A stretch of 64,000 nucleotides of DNA from contig CM028905.1 of the NCBI GenBank assembly GCA_016801885.1, forward strand, positions 15,944,256 to 16,008,255. The letters run 5' to 3'. A program made the position numbers and the translations under genes. This DNA is from Toxotes chatareus. Taxonomy: Eukaryota > Chordata > Actinopteri > Toxotidae. The notes beneath the pieces were generated by a model, which saw only the letters and a list, made by a program, of their open reading frames with translations, did no database searches and had not been told where the DNA came from. Below are positions 1 through 12,450 of the stretch, one piece after another. Position 1 is the stretch's first letter; every line of letters begins with the position of its first letter.

Positions 1-3000
1 GTGGGCACTTTTCTCCGCGCTGCCTGTTTGAAGTCATTTCTGAGCACAGTTTAAACACATGTGCAAAGACTGCACCACAAATACACATCTCTCAAATTTG
101 ATTTTATATATTCACATGCACATTTGGAATCATTGCGTGTGTGCATCTGTTTTTGTCTTTTTTTAAAATCGAATCAAAAACAGCTTTTTTTTTTTTTTTT
201 GGGCTGAACAGCGGCCACTGTGGTCACACGTGGAAATTACAGGTTTGTGGTTAACGCTATAGTGCAACTGTAGCAGTAGAGAAGTCATAGAGTCACTTGA
301 CTGAACTCCTATACTGAACAGTAGTTAGCAAACCTCAGCTAACATTAGCTGATCATCACTGGTATCAGTACACACAAGTCCTGTACTTGGGTACAGTTTT
401 GAACTACTTGTTGAGTTCTTCCATTGGATGCTACATTATACGTCTTCTTCTCTACAGAAGTAAATAATGTACTAAAAAAATATAAACACACAGTTCGGTT
501 TGCTCTGGTGTGAATTCTGTCATGTGAACTAAACAACTGGACCAAGACTGCGCCTGAGCAGTTGGTTTGTGATGCAAATGCAAGGGACCATCCACGGGGC
601 TGTGTGATTGGTTTGGTTTAATGTCTTACTCCATAATATTTTCCTTCCCATAACATTATGGCATAAGAAACCATCCTGCTTTTGCCTCTTATCTGACAAA
701 CAGTATGAGGTCAGAGAGTCTCAGCTAATGATGCTCGTGTTTCAGGCTCTTCTTCATCTCACTGTGACTGAGATAAAAAACCAAACCACAAGGCTCGGAT
801 AGTGCTGCTGCTCGACCTGCTGTCAGGCGGCAGAACACACATTTTGTTTGTTTTTGTTTTTTTATGATGCTGTAGGATGGCATCACCCAGACTGTCCAAT
901 TCCATTTGTAGTAAGTCAGTCCGAACATGAAATGGACCAGAACAGTGAATTGTAGGTGTGAAAGTGTCCTAAACTGTTGCTTAGACAGTAAAGGCCTCAC
1001 TAATACTAATTCACTAATTTAGTTTGGAAGAATATAACGGTGACATGGGCAGTCTAAGTGTAGATTTGTGAATGCATCTGAAATATTACTCACAAAAGTC
1101 ATATTTTTGGCCAAATTCTTATTTATTACATAATAATATTAATATTAATTTCATTCTTGTTTATGTAAAATGTGCACATTTTACTTTACACATTCACAAA
1201 TGCAGTATGTGTACACATGTATAGAATGAGATACAGTTTGAAGATACACACATTTGCAAATAGAACTGCAGCAGTAATCAGTTGGATGGCGACTTTTACT
1301 TTGTAGGCTTTGGCTTTTGTAAAAGAAAAAAAAATGTAAAGGATCTAAATATCTAAGAGCTGACAGATGACAGTGGAGATGCATGTGTAGTTTTCCTTAA
1401 CAAGGCAGTAACTTACTGTACAAAGCACATGAGAGTACACAGCACATTCAGTCATACAGGCCTTGGTATAATCTCCCTGTTACTCACATGTTAGGAACCA
1501 TGAAGTTAAATGTTATGTTACCATCTTAATGTGGTTTAAATATGCCTGTTGACATGTTAAAGTTTTATTAATAGATACAGTGCATGTGTATATGTACTTA
1601 TATATAAATGAACATTCCCTGATGGATTTTTAAGGGTGAGGGGTCTTTTTTCACTGTAAGGAATGGAGAGGGAGCTGGGGGTCAGCTGGTGTCTGGAGAG
1701 GCAGACAGAGAGGCAGAGAGAGAGAGACTATAAAGGATCTCATTGTTTTGAATTCCCTCAAAGGGAGAAGAGAGGGGAGAGAGAGAGGGGTGGGGGTGGG
1801 ATGGAGGAGGTATTATGTTTCAAGTGATGTGGAGTGGTCCATTTTGGTTATGGGACACCAGGACGATGGAGGTGGGGTGTGCGGGGGGAAGAAAAAAGAG
1901 AGGGAATGAAAGAGAGAGAGAGAGGCAGGCCATGGTTTCCAGCCTTCAGTTTCCAAAATAAATATTTCCAATCAAAACCTGCTCTCCTCCTTCTCCCCCC
2001 TCTCTCGCGCTCTCTCTCTCAGACACACACACACACCGCCCAGCAGGCTGTGCACAGGAATTCTGCTGCTTCATCAGGCTTAAATCTTCCATCTTCCTTT
2101 GTTGCTCTCTGTTCAGCTTTGTTGTCCTGTGAGAAAAGTTTTTTTTCTTTTTCCTTGCAGATAGTCGGCACACATTAGCATACAATGATACAAAAGCTAA
2201 AAACAACACAACAGGAAATACAATAGAAATCACTGCTACACTCAGGTCATGACTTATAAAGGCAAACTGGACTGGAGAGTGTGTGAGTGTGTGGTGACGC
2301 TGGTCTCAGTGCAGTAAAATAAAGCTGAATTTCCTAATGTTGATGATGTAATGTTTTTTGGTTCATTTCACTGACTTCAGAGCCTAAACACTACTGATTG
2401 TTTGTTTCAGGTGTTACAGCCTGTATGAAATGAGCAGCATGAGATCTGGTTTGTTCTTATAGCCCCTTCATTCATTCACAGCAGCTTCATCCGCTCACTG
2501 CAGAAACACATTTCGGGCTGTTTCCTTTTTTACCGTAATCTCACTGCTTAATCAACATCCTTTTAACTTGAGGTTTGGCCTTTCATCTTGTCTCTGCAGA
2601 AAAGATGAAATTGAATAAAGCTGCTGAGTGCGTGGACAAACTGCTCTTTAGCAGTTAGTGAAGTGAAATCAGCACCGTCAGTGACTAAATCAGGCGCTTT
2701 CAGCAGGCTGGTTCCTCTCAGACCGGGCAGACAGCCCCAAACATTACTGCTACTTCACTCATGTGAATTTCCATTGATGTGCATAGATTTGAGGGGTTAT
2801 ATAGTCTCTTAATATCAGACCATGTTGTGCTTTATGTTCTACACAGTAACTGTGATCATTGTTTCATGTGATGAAGAGCAACAGGAAGCTACAGTGAGTT
2901 ACATCCAGGTAACAGATGGCGTTATACTGTGTCGTTGCTTAACAGGAGGTCAGCTGGTACATGGAGTATATGCTTGCATGTATAATATGTGATTGGTCAC

Positions 3001-3060
3001 AGTGCAAAGGTGCAGTGTGGTGGAGAGCATAGAAACTAAAAGCTGCTTCACCCTGCTCAG
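1..3060. other. Upstream intergenic DNA, no gene seen
   Basis: No exon with homology that I recognise. The stretch holds poly-T runs (around 186-200), a GA-rich tract at about 1690-1930 and a CT/CA-rich tract at about 1995-2035. The open frames over the GA/CT tracts encode low-complexity protein and look like chance. Confidence 0.6.
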
Positions 3061-3089
3061 ATTGGATTCTGGGAACCTGTCCCACATGA

Positions 3090-4060
3090 CCTGAAGGGTC
3101 TAGATGTACGAGTAAATCAGAGATGTATTTGGGCCTGAGACCTGTTTGGTGCTTTGTAGGCAGTAGGATTTTAAATTATATCCTCTGACACACAGCAAGC
3201 CAGTGCAGTGATTTAAGGCCTGGTATAATCTTCTCTGCTTTCTTGGTGTTGAGGACTCTGGCAGCAGAGTTCTGGATGAGCTGCAGCTGTCTGGTTGATT
3301 TTGAGACACCATTACAGTAGTCTCACCTGCTGAAAGGAAATGCATGAAAATGTTTTTTTCCGTATCTTGTTTACACAGAAATCCTGTAATTCTTGCTTTG
3401 CTTTTCTTAAGCTGGTAGCAGGCTGATATTGTAATTGCCTTCGTGTGGCTATTGAAATTTTAGGTTAGAGTCCATAACTGCGCTGACATTTCTGGCTTGA
3501 TTTGTAGATTTTAATATCATGGATTCAAAGTGAGTGCTGACTTTTCATCTGAAAACAATTATTTCAGCTGTTTCGGGGTTAAGTTGTTGAAAATTCTAGC
3601 ACATTCACTCTTCAATGCATTTGTTCAGTGACTGCAGTCATGTGGTGACACTGATATGTAGAGTTGTGCATCATCTGCATAATAATAGTATGAGATGTTA
3701 TAACAGGCCTGACAATGGAGCCTTGAGGAACTCAGCATGTGATTTTTGTTTGTTCAGATTCATAATCTCATAACCAGTCTACAGTAGTATCAGGTGTAGT
3801 CATCTATGACTTGTAAATAGAATTTGAACCAATTTACCACACAGCCAGAAAGTCCCATCCACCTTTGTAGAACAGCATCTCATGGTCAGCCGTGTTGAAT
3901 GTAGCACTGCAGTAATACCAAAACTGAAATTGTTGATGCGTCACTGCTCAGGTGAATGTTATGAATGTAAAACTTGAACAACTGCAGTCTCAGTATTGTG
4001 GTGTGGTTAAAATCCAGACTGAAATGCATGAAAAGAAATTATTTTTTGTCAAAAGCTGAG
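3090..4060 (-). mobile_element. Decayed L2-type LINE reverse transcriptase, antisense
   Basis: Read on the minus strand, this stretch resembles the RT domain of fish L2/CR1-group LINEs. The catalytic YADD core lies at 3670-3681 (plus-strand ATC ATC TGC ATA). A decayed version of the VPQGS block lies near 3717-3735 on the same strand, in the expected N-terminal position. The reading frame is broken by stops and indels throughout, so it is a dead fragment without a coding product. The family was recognised from memory of fish L2 sequences, without a database search. Confidence 0.6.
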
Positions 4061-7000
4061 CCAGGTTCAACCCAGTGCTGGCGCTGACTGACGGACTGGC
4101 CCCAGTCAAGTTAATGAGGGAGCTGCATTTTTTTTTTTTTTTTTTTCATGCAGGGCTACATTTGGACTGAATGTGACCTTAGTCTTGGTATCACATAATC
4201 CAGAAGAATTGTGAATGGAGCATTCATGCCAGTTTATGAGACCTAGCCAGTATTTAAAAAAAAAAAAAAAAAAAAGCAACAGTTTAACATTTTGTAAAAC
4301 TTGTTTAGTCTAGTTTCACACAAAGGCTGAAAAGAGGGAATAACTGAAAAAAAAACCCTGTAACAACTACAATGCTGCCTTTATACTCAGTGTATGTTGT
4401 TCACTACCAACAATCAGTAATGTAAATTAATCTGAATTCATAGTTACAACAATACAAACTCCAACTCGAAGTGTCTTATCTTTCTAAATGTGCTACAAAA
4501 ACATGACACAGTGAGAGAATATTTCTGCCTTTTGACAGATCATGGTGATTTGTTATCCCCCTGCTCCTGTGCTACGTTAGGTTAAACACGTTCAGGACTT
4601 AACTGTACTGGACACGCAGAGATGAAAGTGATGTTTATTTTCCAGTCTTTTTACAAAATGGCAAAAAAAAAAAAAGTACTTTTCCCAAAAGTGGTACAAG
4701 TGCATTTCTCCATATACTGTACATCCTTCCATTTCATTTCATTTCCTTTGAGCCATTTGAACCGTAATGATCCTAATGTCAGCCTCTTAACATTTGTGGG
4801 CAACAGCCAAAAAGCCTTTTCCTCACAAAATTGTTGCCACAATCCATCCACTTAGCAGCCACATGGCACCCAGATTGGTCCCCAAATACTGGCCATTAAT
4901 GAATGATTGTGTGTGTGTGAGTGTGTGCGTGCGCAGTAAATGACTCATTGGCCTCATAAAGCACAGACAACCGTGGCAGAACATGCTCAGAAGATGTCCA
5001 ATGGGCCATGGCACATGGTTTGTGTTTGTGTCTACATAAGACAGCCTTGAATCATGTGTCCAGCTGGTACGCACACTGTTTCTCCATGATCCCACTGTGA
5101 GGTAGAGATTGCTCCTGGCTCATGTTTATATAAGTGTGCATGATGGTGATAGGGGGTGTGTGTTAACCCCCGCTCCTTCATCCCAAACTGGATTATAAAG
5201 TGTATATGTTCATCTGGTTGCACAAAAGCGATGCTTTTATTGTTTCCAGCTGACGACGTGATCAGTTGAACAATTACTGAATAGTTAACAAGTCCACTAA
5301 GAAAGTGCCACATAAATCTGAATTCCATTAAGGAGATAATCAAAGGAGACAGACACAAGAGGAGACCAAACTAAACATCACACTCTGTCACTTATAACTT
5401 CACATTCCTTTGTCTTTGATGTCAGAGTCACACACTCTGTTGACTCATTCATCTATGCCAGCCTCCTCCCTCAGAGGTTTTGTGGTGCGCCGATGGTATT
5501 TCCGCCTTCGCTCATTTTCTTTTCTTGTATGTTGCTGGTTAAGGGTTTGTGATAAACCTGCATAGTGTTTGTTCTAAACCTCCATTATATTGAAAAAAAA
5601 AAGTGAAGTGTTTGGATGACATTGTAAAAGTTAAATTTATCAGCAAACAGAAAAGCTTTTGTTTGCAGTGTTACTTTTTTTTTTTTTTTTTTCCCTCAGG
5701 TTCATTTTTCCCTCAGCATGGTGTAGTGGAGGGAGTTTGGAGCCATGGCTTTAGAGCTTGAACAATTAGAGAGGCGGGTCGTGCAGTGATTCACATCACA
5801 GCACAACGTTACTGCATGTTTTTGCTGTGTTCACTCATTGACTGCTTAACTGTTAATGTGTAATGGTGGGTGAGTGTTTATTTTATCCATCACAGTCTAT
5901 GTTCTTTGGAGTTGAGACCCAGTGAGGCTCTGAGGGGTGAGAGAAAGAGAAAGAGAGAGAGAGAGACAGACAGAGCAGAAAAAGAGGAGAAGAAACCAGG
6001 AGAAAGAGAATGAGCAAGGCAGAGCTGCGAGGCTCCAGATGAGACTGATTTCCTCAAGAGGAAGAGTGAGGGGAGGTGCTGTCTCTGTGTTTGTGTGTGT
6101 ATTTGTGTGATGTGGCGCAGTGTTATGCCTGTGATGTGGTGCAATTTCATCTGCATACACACTTCTGTGTATGTGTGTGTCTCAGAGCATGTGTGAGAGC
6201 TGGTGGCCTGTGTGCGTGTGTGCATACATATAGGCATTTAGTTAGCATGTGTCTAATGTGAATGCCTGTGTATTGGTGGCCTTGCTTTGAAATGTGCCTG
6301 ACACACACACACACACACACACCATGACCACTCTGAGGTTCCTTGCCAAGCCGACAGCCCATTTGCACGAGGGGTGGAGACAACCACTGAAAAAAAAAAA
6401 AAAAAAGAAATAAAGGAAGTGGGAAAGAGACGAAAAAGAGTGGCAGCATGTGAAAAGACAGTTGGAGGGAGGTGGCTGACGAGGGAGGCCAAATGGAGTG
6501 GAATGAATGCTGCAGAGAACACACACACACAGACAGGGAGCGGGCTGATTGCTGGGCTGATTAGCTGAGGTGGTGTTCAGACTGAAAAAGAACAAAGAGT
6601 GCACCCTTCAGTTAGCAGGATGAGATGGATACATGGGGTCTATGTTGACCTTTTCTCCAGAATGATACTTTTTCCTGTCAGTTATCTGAGTCTGACACAA
6701 TAAGTGTGATGCACTTTGATTTATGATTTACCGAGAATTAATGAGCATTTCACTGGTTATTAACAGGCAGTACTTAAAGTACATTTTCACAACACTGAAG
6801 TTGGAAAATTGTGGAGTTGTCATGTGAATTAGACTTTTATATTCAAGAGGAACTTCATATTGATTTCTTTTATTTTGTTGTATTCACATTTATTCAGTTT
6901 TAATATATTCTATTGCAGAACTATGTTTTAAACCTAACACAGTGGTCAAAACAAGATTATCTCTGCAGAACAACTTGTCCTCCAACCTGAACGACCTGTA

Positions 7001-9900
7001 TGGTCATTTGGACCTAACTATGGTCTAGTGTCCTCGTCCATCCGCTCCAGTTAGAGGTCGAGTAACAACAAGACACAACTGCGCGTCGTAAAAAGCTGCT
7101 TGCAAGGGATGAGCTCTGGGGGATTTTTTTTTTTTTTTTTTTTACAGGAGGACAGTGTCCTGTGAAAGGACATTAAACTGAACAAATGTTGTCAGTGTAT
7201 CAATGGAAACTCAAATAAAACCATGTTACCGTTTATATTACCCAGTTTTTTCCAAAGGCCTGACTGTGACAGCTTCTTGATCAGATACAGAAACACCAGC
7301 TTAAAGTCTGTTTTCTTCTGTGCTCCCTGGGTGAGGGTAGAGGTCAATGTATGAAAAGAGCGACACATTGTGAACTTATTTAATTTATTCGACTTCATTT
7401 ATTCATATTCATGACTTTCTTTGTTTAAGGTGCTCGGAGGAGTTTCGGACCAGAAGTGATACTGACTGGAGCGCATTGCTTTTTACTTTTTTACTTGCAC
7501 ATGCACAGGAATACGTACATGCATGAGTATGCAAGCTTCATAACAGACTTTCAGGTTCATATTTTTCCACTGTTTAACAGGTGGTTATGGCAACAAAGGC
7601 AAGGAGGAAACTATGCTAGCTAGCAAACACAGATGTTAGCAGTGCAGATTTTAAAATGTCTTTTGCCTTTACAAATGTCTCATGTCTCAGGAGACTGTTT
7701 ATCAGTGACAGCATATTTGGGGTGATACCGCTCATTAATAATTGGGATGTAGATTATTTGTGTTTTGGGGCGTCGTGCTTTGGGAGAACTTAATGTTCAT
7801 CTGTCTGCTGCTTCCAAAATGGATGAGAGGAGCAGATGTTTGATTGGTCATGACTGAAGCAAGCCCCCAACTCCACCTGCTCATCCTGTGCTCCTCCCAC
7901 CGATTATGCATTCAGCCTGTTTCCCCTGCTGCTGGAACCAGGGTGTGCCTGGTTTACCCTGCCACCAGTGGTCACCAAAATTACAAGAAATAGTGGCTCA
8001 CACATTTGAGAGCGACAACTCACACAACAAAACACGTGCACGTGGTAAAACAAAAGCCAGCAAGCAAATGACTTTTCTCATTCCTATAGCAGTGCATTCC
8101 TGCAGTCGTTTGGAAATCTTCCAGTTCCATCTCCGAAATAATGTATTCAGATGACTGGACTTTATGACTCAACCTGATTAGTAACTGCATCGGGTTTTTT
8201 TTAATAACACAGAAAACCTGGCAATACATTAAATAAGTTTGACTTCTTCTACTATTTGATGTCTCTGATACGTCTTCTTACTTTGAGTGAGGAGGAGAAG
8301 GTAGAAAGGAGGTCAGCATTGTTGTTTTCCTGGTTTGATGTAGAGAAAGTAGGGTGATTTCCAGATAGGCTCCGCATCAATATTCATCCCAATAAGTAGC
8401 CCACTTTCATCTTTTTACATTTAGGATTCTCACTCATTTTCCACCACTGCCAACCCCCCGTTCTGTATAATGTCTTTAAATCCAGGCGATGAGGTGGGCC
8501 ACAGTGGAATACAAACTACTTGAGCTCCCTGTGTATCCCAACACTCTGAGCTAAAGTTACTTTGCTTTTGAAACAGAAAAAGAAAAAGAAACAGCTCATC
8601 TCTGGCTTTAAAAAACCTTCAACCACCCTGTGCTAACCCCCCCCCCCTTGATAATGAAGAGCTAACAGATGCCATTGACAGTGGTAATCTCCACGGGGTA
8701 ACTGTTGATGTGTGATCTCCCTCATGAAACTGTTAAAACTGGTTGTGTCTTACAGACAGCCTCAGTCAGATGGTGATGGATACGTGCTGATTTTAGGTAA
8801 AGATAGGTGAGTGCTCTGTAAGCTCCAACGGTTCTAGCAATGAGCTACTCCTTTTTTTTTTCCCTCTCTCCGATGTCTGTCTACCCCCTGCGCCGCTCCT
8901 CCTTTCTTTTACTCTTAATTAAGGGAGAAAGTTCTCTTAATCTCAGCACACTGTGCACTAATGACCTGAAGGAGGCTTCACCTCCCACAAAGAGCTCCGA
9001 GAGAGAAAGAGAGAAAGGCAGAGAGGGCTGAATCAGTGTCAGCATACAAGTGTCTTTGTTCAGAAGTGTGTCTGCAGGTGGGTGACGCCGCGCACGACTC
9101 ATGAGAAAGCGAGAGTTGGGGGTTTAACTATGTGTGTGTCGCCCCGGTGGGGGAAGGGCTAAGGGGGTCAGGGGGTCACCTGTGGCCTGACAAAAGGAGC
9201 CTGAGTCCCCCACAAACAGTCATGTGCCTGGGGAGTGGGAGCTGGCGGCGGGGGTAGGCTTATTACCATCGGCTCTCGCCTGGCCTCTAACAATGATGGA
9301 TCAGCATCTGCACATCCCGACACATTGACACTTATCCTGCTGTGGGAGGCGGGGGGGAGGGCGCACGACGGTCAGCACCAGAGAGTAAAAGAATGGCGGG
9401 GGGGGGGGGGTCACTGGTTGGAAATCTGTGGCTATGTAACAGCATGTCGAGGCGCTGAGCAGCGCCTGCTGTCAAGCATCAGCAGATCGGCTTATTTAGG
9501 CTGCCATCCATCTGCATCTCACTGCAGCCATTCACTGAGAGTCGGACCTGCCCTGTTCAACACAGACTTCCATGTACTGAAATAAGAAAGCTGAAATCAA
9601 ACATGTATAACCGTTTATTACAACTTTGGTATTGAATATTAAAGCATGTTTAAAGTGGTATGATGCAGGTCCTGGCTGTCATTGGTATTTACTTCTGATT
9701 TTTAAGTTCCAAATTCAAATTTATCCAAAAACTATTAAGGTATTACTTTCTGAACAAAATTGATTCACCAAATTGGTCATACAGTTGCAGAGCTGTGTGT
9801 TGACAGACCAGTAGAGACAAACCCTCGCAGCATCTGGTGAGAGTAAAGCTACATGCATGTGTTTCCCTTGTTTTAAATTCCGTCTGTAAATTTTTGAACA
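4061..9900. other. Intergenic DNA with simple repeats, no gene seen
   Basis: Contains poly-T/poly-A runs (4130-4146, 4256-4275, 5672-5692, 7122-7143), GA-rich sequence at 5935-6070, a CA microsatellite at 6301-6322 and a poly-C run at 8639-8647. Nothing gene-like or transposon-like was recognised. Confidence 0.5.
6301..6322. repeat. (AC)n microsatellite
   Basis: Uninterrupted AC dinucleotides. Long antisense open frames around it (6147-6604) come from the CA and poly-A tracts. Confidence 0.9.
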
Positions 9901-9927
9901 TACACCTCCTTTGTTTTCTTTCCCCAG

Positions 9928-9963
9928 GACTGTATCACCAAGTTACATCCTCAGAATCCCAGA
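9928..9963 (+). other. Possible 36-nt non-coding micro-exon
   Basis: A pyrimidine tract ending in TTTCTTTCCCCAG precedes position 9928, and an AGA|GTAAGT donor begins at 9964. Together they frame a 36-nt segment that could be an exon of an upstream non-coding or alternative 5' UTR transcript. No protein match was recognised and chance pairing of splice-like sites is quite possible. Confidence 0.15.
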
Positions 9964-10199
9964 GTAAGTTCTTCAGTGAATACTATACTTTGGTATAAAA
10001 GAGCTGAAATAATAGAGACTCTGTTTAACATGAGAACTAAGGGATATTTTCACCGTGGGACTTCATCCCTGACCGAGACTTGTATTCTCCATGAAGCTGT
10101 GTATGATGAATGTGGTGGTCCAAGTGAATTGTGTTTACTCCCTTTATTGCACCTCTCCTCTTTCCTCACTTTCCGCACCTCTCCATGGCGTGTTATAAT

Positions 10200-10710
10200 A
10201 GGACCAAAAGCACAGCAGCGAGGAAGAGAGCTGATTTGAAATGAAAGCCCACGACGAGGGATGGGAGGGGAGGTGGGGGGTGAGCAGCAACAGAGGGGCC
10301 GTCCTTTGGGCAAGACTAATGAATAAGGTGTTGTGACTGATGACTGGGGCTTTCTCATGGAAATCAACGCTGGCAAAGTAATTAGAAAGCTCTCTTTCAT
10401 TAGCTTAAACACAGCTAGCCAAAGAGATGCTCCTGGTGCATCTCGCTCTTTCTCAACTTACCCCAGCAGAGAATCCCTCTTGGGAGTATTGGATTTGTCT
10501 GAACCTTAAGTTTTCATTAACAAACCCACTGGGATGAATGGGGGAGAAGAAGAAGAAGAAGAAGGAAGAGCGGTGGGGAGAAGCGAGCAGAAAGAGAACG
10601 CGCAACGCACCAAATCAGATCATTAGGGTGTTTTCTCCAAGTTATTTTTATCCTTTTCAAGCCTCTGATTCAAATTAATAGTCAATTAGCCCAACTATTA
10701 ACATGTATGC
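10200..10710. promoter_or_regulatory. Candidate conserved regulatory element upstream of pcdh18
   Basis: The DNA is repeat-poor and non-coding, with several homeodomain-type words (TAATGAATAAGG, AAGTAATTAG, AAATTAATAG, CAATTAGCCC) separated by GC-rich stretches. That texture is common in vertebrate developmental enhancers. A (GAA)n run at about 10548-10563 interrupts it. This is inference from composition only; conservation was not measured. Confidence 0.25.
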
Positions 10711-11035
10711 CAGAACTCAGTGCTGTACTTAGAGGAGACGCTCGCCAGAAAAATCCCTCGCACTTGTCTGACATTTCAGCTTTTCCTAATGCAAATCATC
10801 TCCCTCTCCTTTCTCACCCCCACTTTTCTGGCTTTTTCTTTTTTTTTTTTTTGGAATATATGTGTTGAGTTGCTTATCAATGATTCAGGAGGGAGCATGC
10901 CGCTAAGTGTTCACAGCTCTTAATGTGAACTGGTGGCTGCTTCCAATGTCTCTCCCCTCATCAACACACAGGTAATGGCCCTCGGTGTAGTGCAAGCTCG
11001 AGCCCACATTTCAGCCATGTGGAAACACATGAAGT

Positions 11036-11038
<3 letters not shown>

Positions 11039-11067
<29 letters not shown>
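11039..11067. repeat. (CA)n microsatellite
   Basis: CA dinucleotides run almost uninterrupted. Several overlapping open frames on both strands here are translations of the repeat. Confidence 0.9.
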
Positions 11068-11070
<3 letters not shown>

Positions 11071-11889
11071 GACACACACTGCAGGTACCTGTCACTGTAC
11101 CCTGTGGCTGCCTGTACCCTTCCCTCCTCAGTAGCTGGGAGTGGGTCTGTCTGGAGAACATGAGCTCTGTAGATGCTCAGAGACTCTTTAGCTGTCAGAA
11201 AATCTTGTTTACTTTTCATTTTTACACCACGCCGCAGCCCCACTCTGGGGCTTTCTCATCCCTGATACACTTCCGAAAAACTTGAACTGCCTGCATTTGT
11301 GCTTTTCCCCTGTCTATTTCTCTTAGCGACTCAAACCAACTGGCGGATTCGAGAGCCGACTCAAACAAATATACACTTACGGTTGTTTCTACAAGCACCA
11401 GCTCTGTCGTGTTATGGGAAGAAATGGCTTTTGCTGGTGCTGGCTGAGCATGAGGCACCACACGAGGCTCACTGGTTTCTCTCAGATAATCTGACTTAGA
11501 CTTGAATTTCCTTCAAAACCCTGCTTCTAAAGCAGGTCAAAGAAAGCGGAGGACCATGCCAAGGTCATTGGCGGGTTAAATGCTGAAGCCTTTAAGGTTC
11601 ACTCGCTGAGGCCCTTGCAGTTTCCTCCTCAGGTCCAACCTGGAATGTGTTTGGATAAACCACATGGGTCTGAGAATCATTAGGACTGGCCTGTTTATGG
11701 GCCGTGTAATAAGTACACCCTTTAGTACCCCCCCCTCCCTTTGGGCCACCATGATAAACACAACTGCCGTTTTTAACTGTCTGGACGTTTTAATTAAGGT
11801 CGTAAAACAAGATCCTACAGTGATAACGAATAGCACTGAATTGCCTGCAATAGCCAGTTACTGTGAAACTCTATAGAAAATGGTGGTGT

Positions 11890-12450
11890 CTGTGTGGGGC
11901 ACTGCGGAAAGCGAATATTAACAAAGCTCTGCGGTGTACCCGAGGACTCGCTGGGAAATTTGTTTGCCTGCAAATTTGCTAAAGTAATAGCTAATAATGA
12001 GAAACAAATCCGATGACTGGCCCCCACTTTACAGTTGATCTTGTGTTTAATTGCAATATAACAGCCCTTTAAAATAATCATTAAAATTGAAAATATGATT
12101 GTTATTGCATGGGCTTGTTAGCCCTGTTGTAATGAAATAGATGTATGCTAATTACTTTTGTTCATTAAGTAATCCATTTAGGGTTTAATAACCAGTTGAC
12201 TGCCCCTGCAATGCCGCGCTGATGAAGTATCAACCGTGAAGGGAAATTGCACACAAAAGAGCAACTAAGTGAGGAAATTTTAGACCAAAGATTAAACTGA
12301 AGAAAAGCAGGTCTCCGGCCATGCCTCGAACCGCTCCAACATCCAAATCATAACAGGGGGGAGAGCGTCTCGCCTGCTGTGAAAGCTGATCCAGGGATAT
12401 ATAAGAGTTTCCACGCAAATGGCCCCTAAATTAAGAACACGTGGCATTTG
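11890..12450. promoter_or_regulatory. Candidate conserved regulatory element upstream of pcdh18
   Basis: About 0.5 kb of AT-rich, repeat-free, non-coding DNA. It holds a compound POU/homeodomain word ATGCTAATTA at 12145-12154, plus TTTAATTGCAATAT, TTCATTAAGTAATCC and TAATAGCTAATAATGAG. Its words are dense and well spaced, unlike the simple-repeat-rich DNA around it. Regulatory function, and pcdh18 as target, are inferences. Confidence 0.3.

Noticed and set aside
6147..6604. Several minus-strand frames of 90-127 codons
   Set aside because: They translate CA, poly-A and GA repeats and consist of Cys-Val, Phe and Ser runs.
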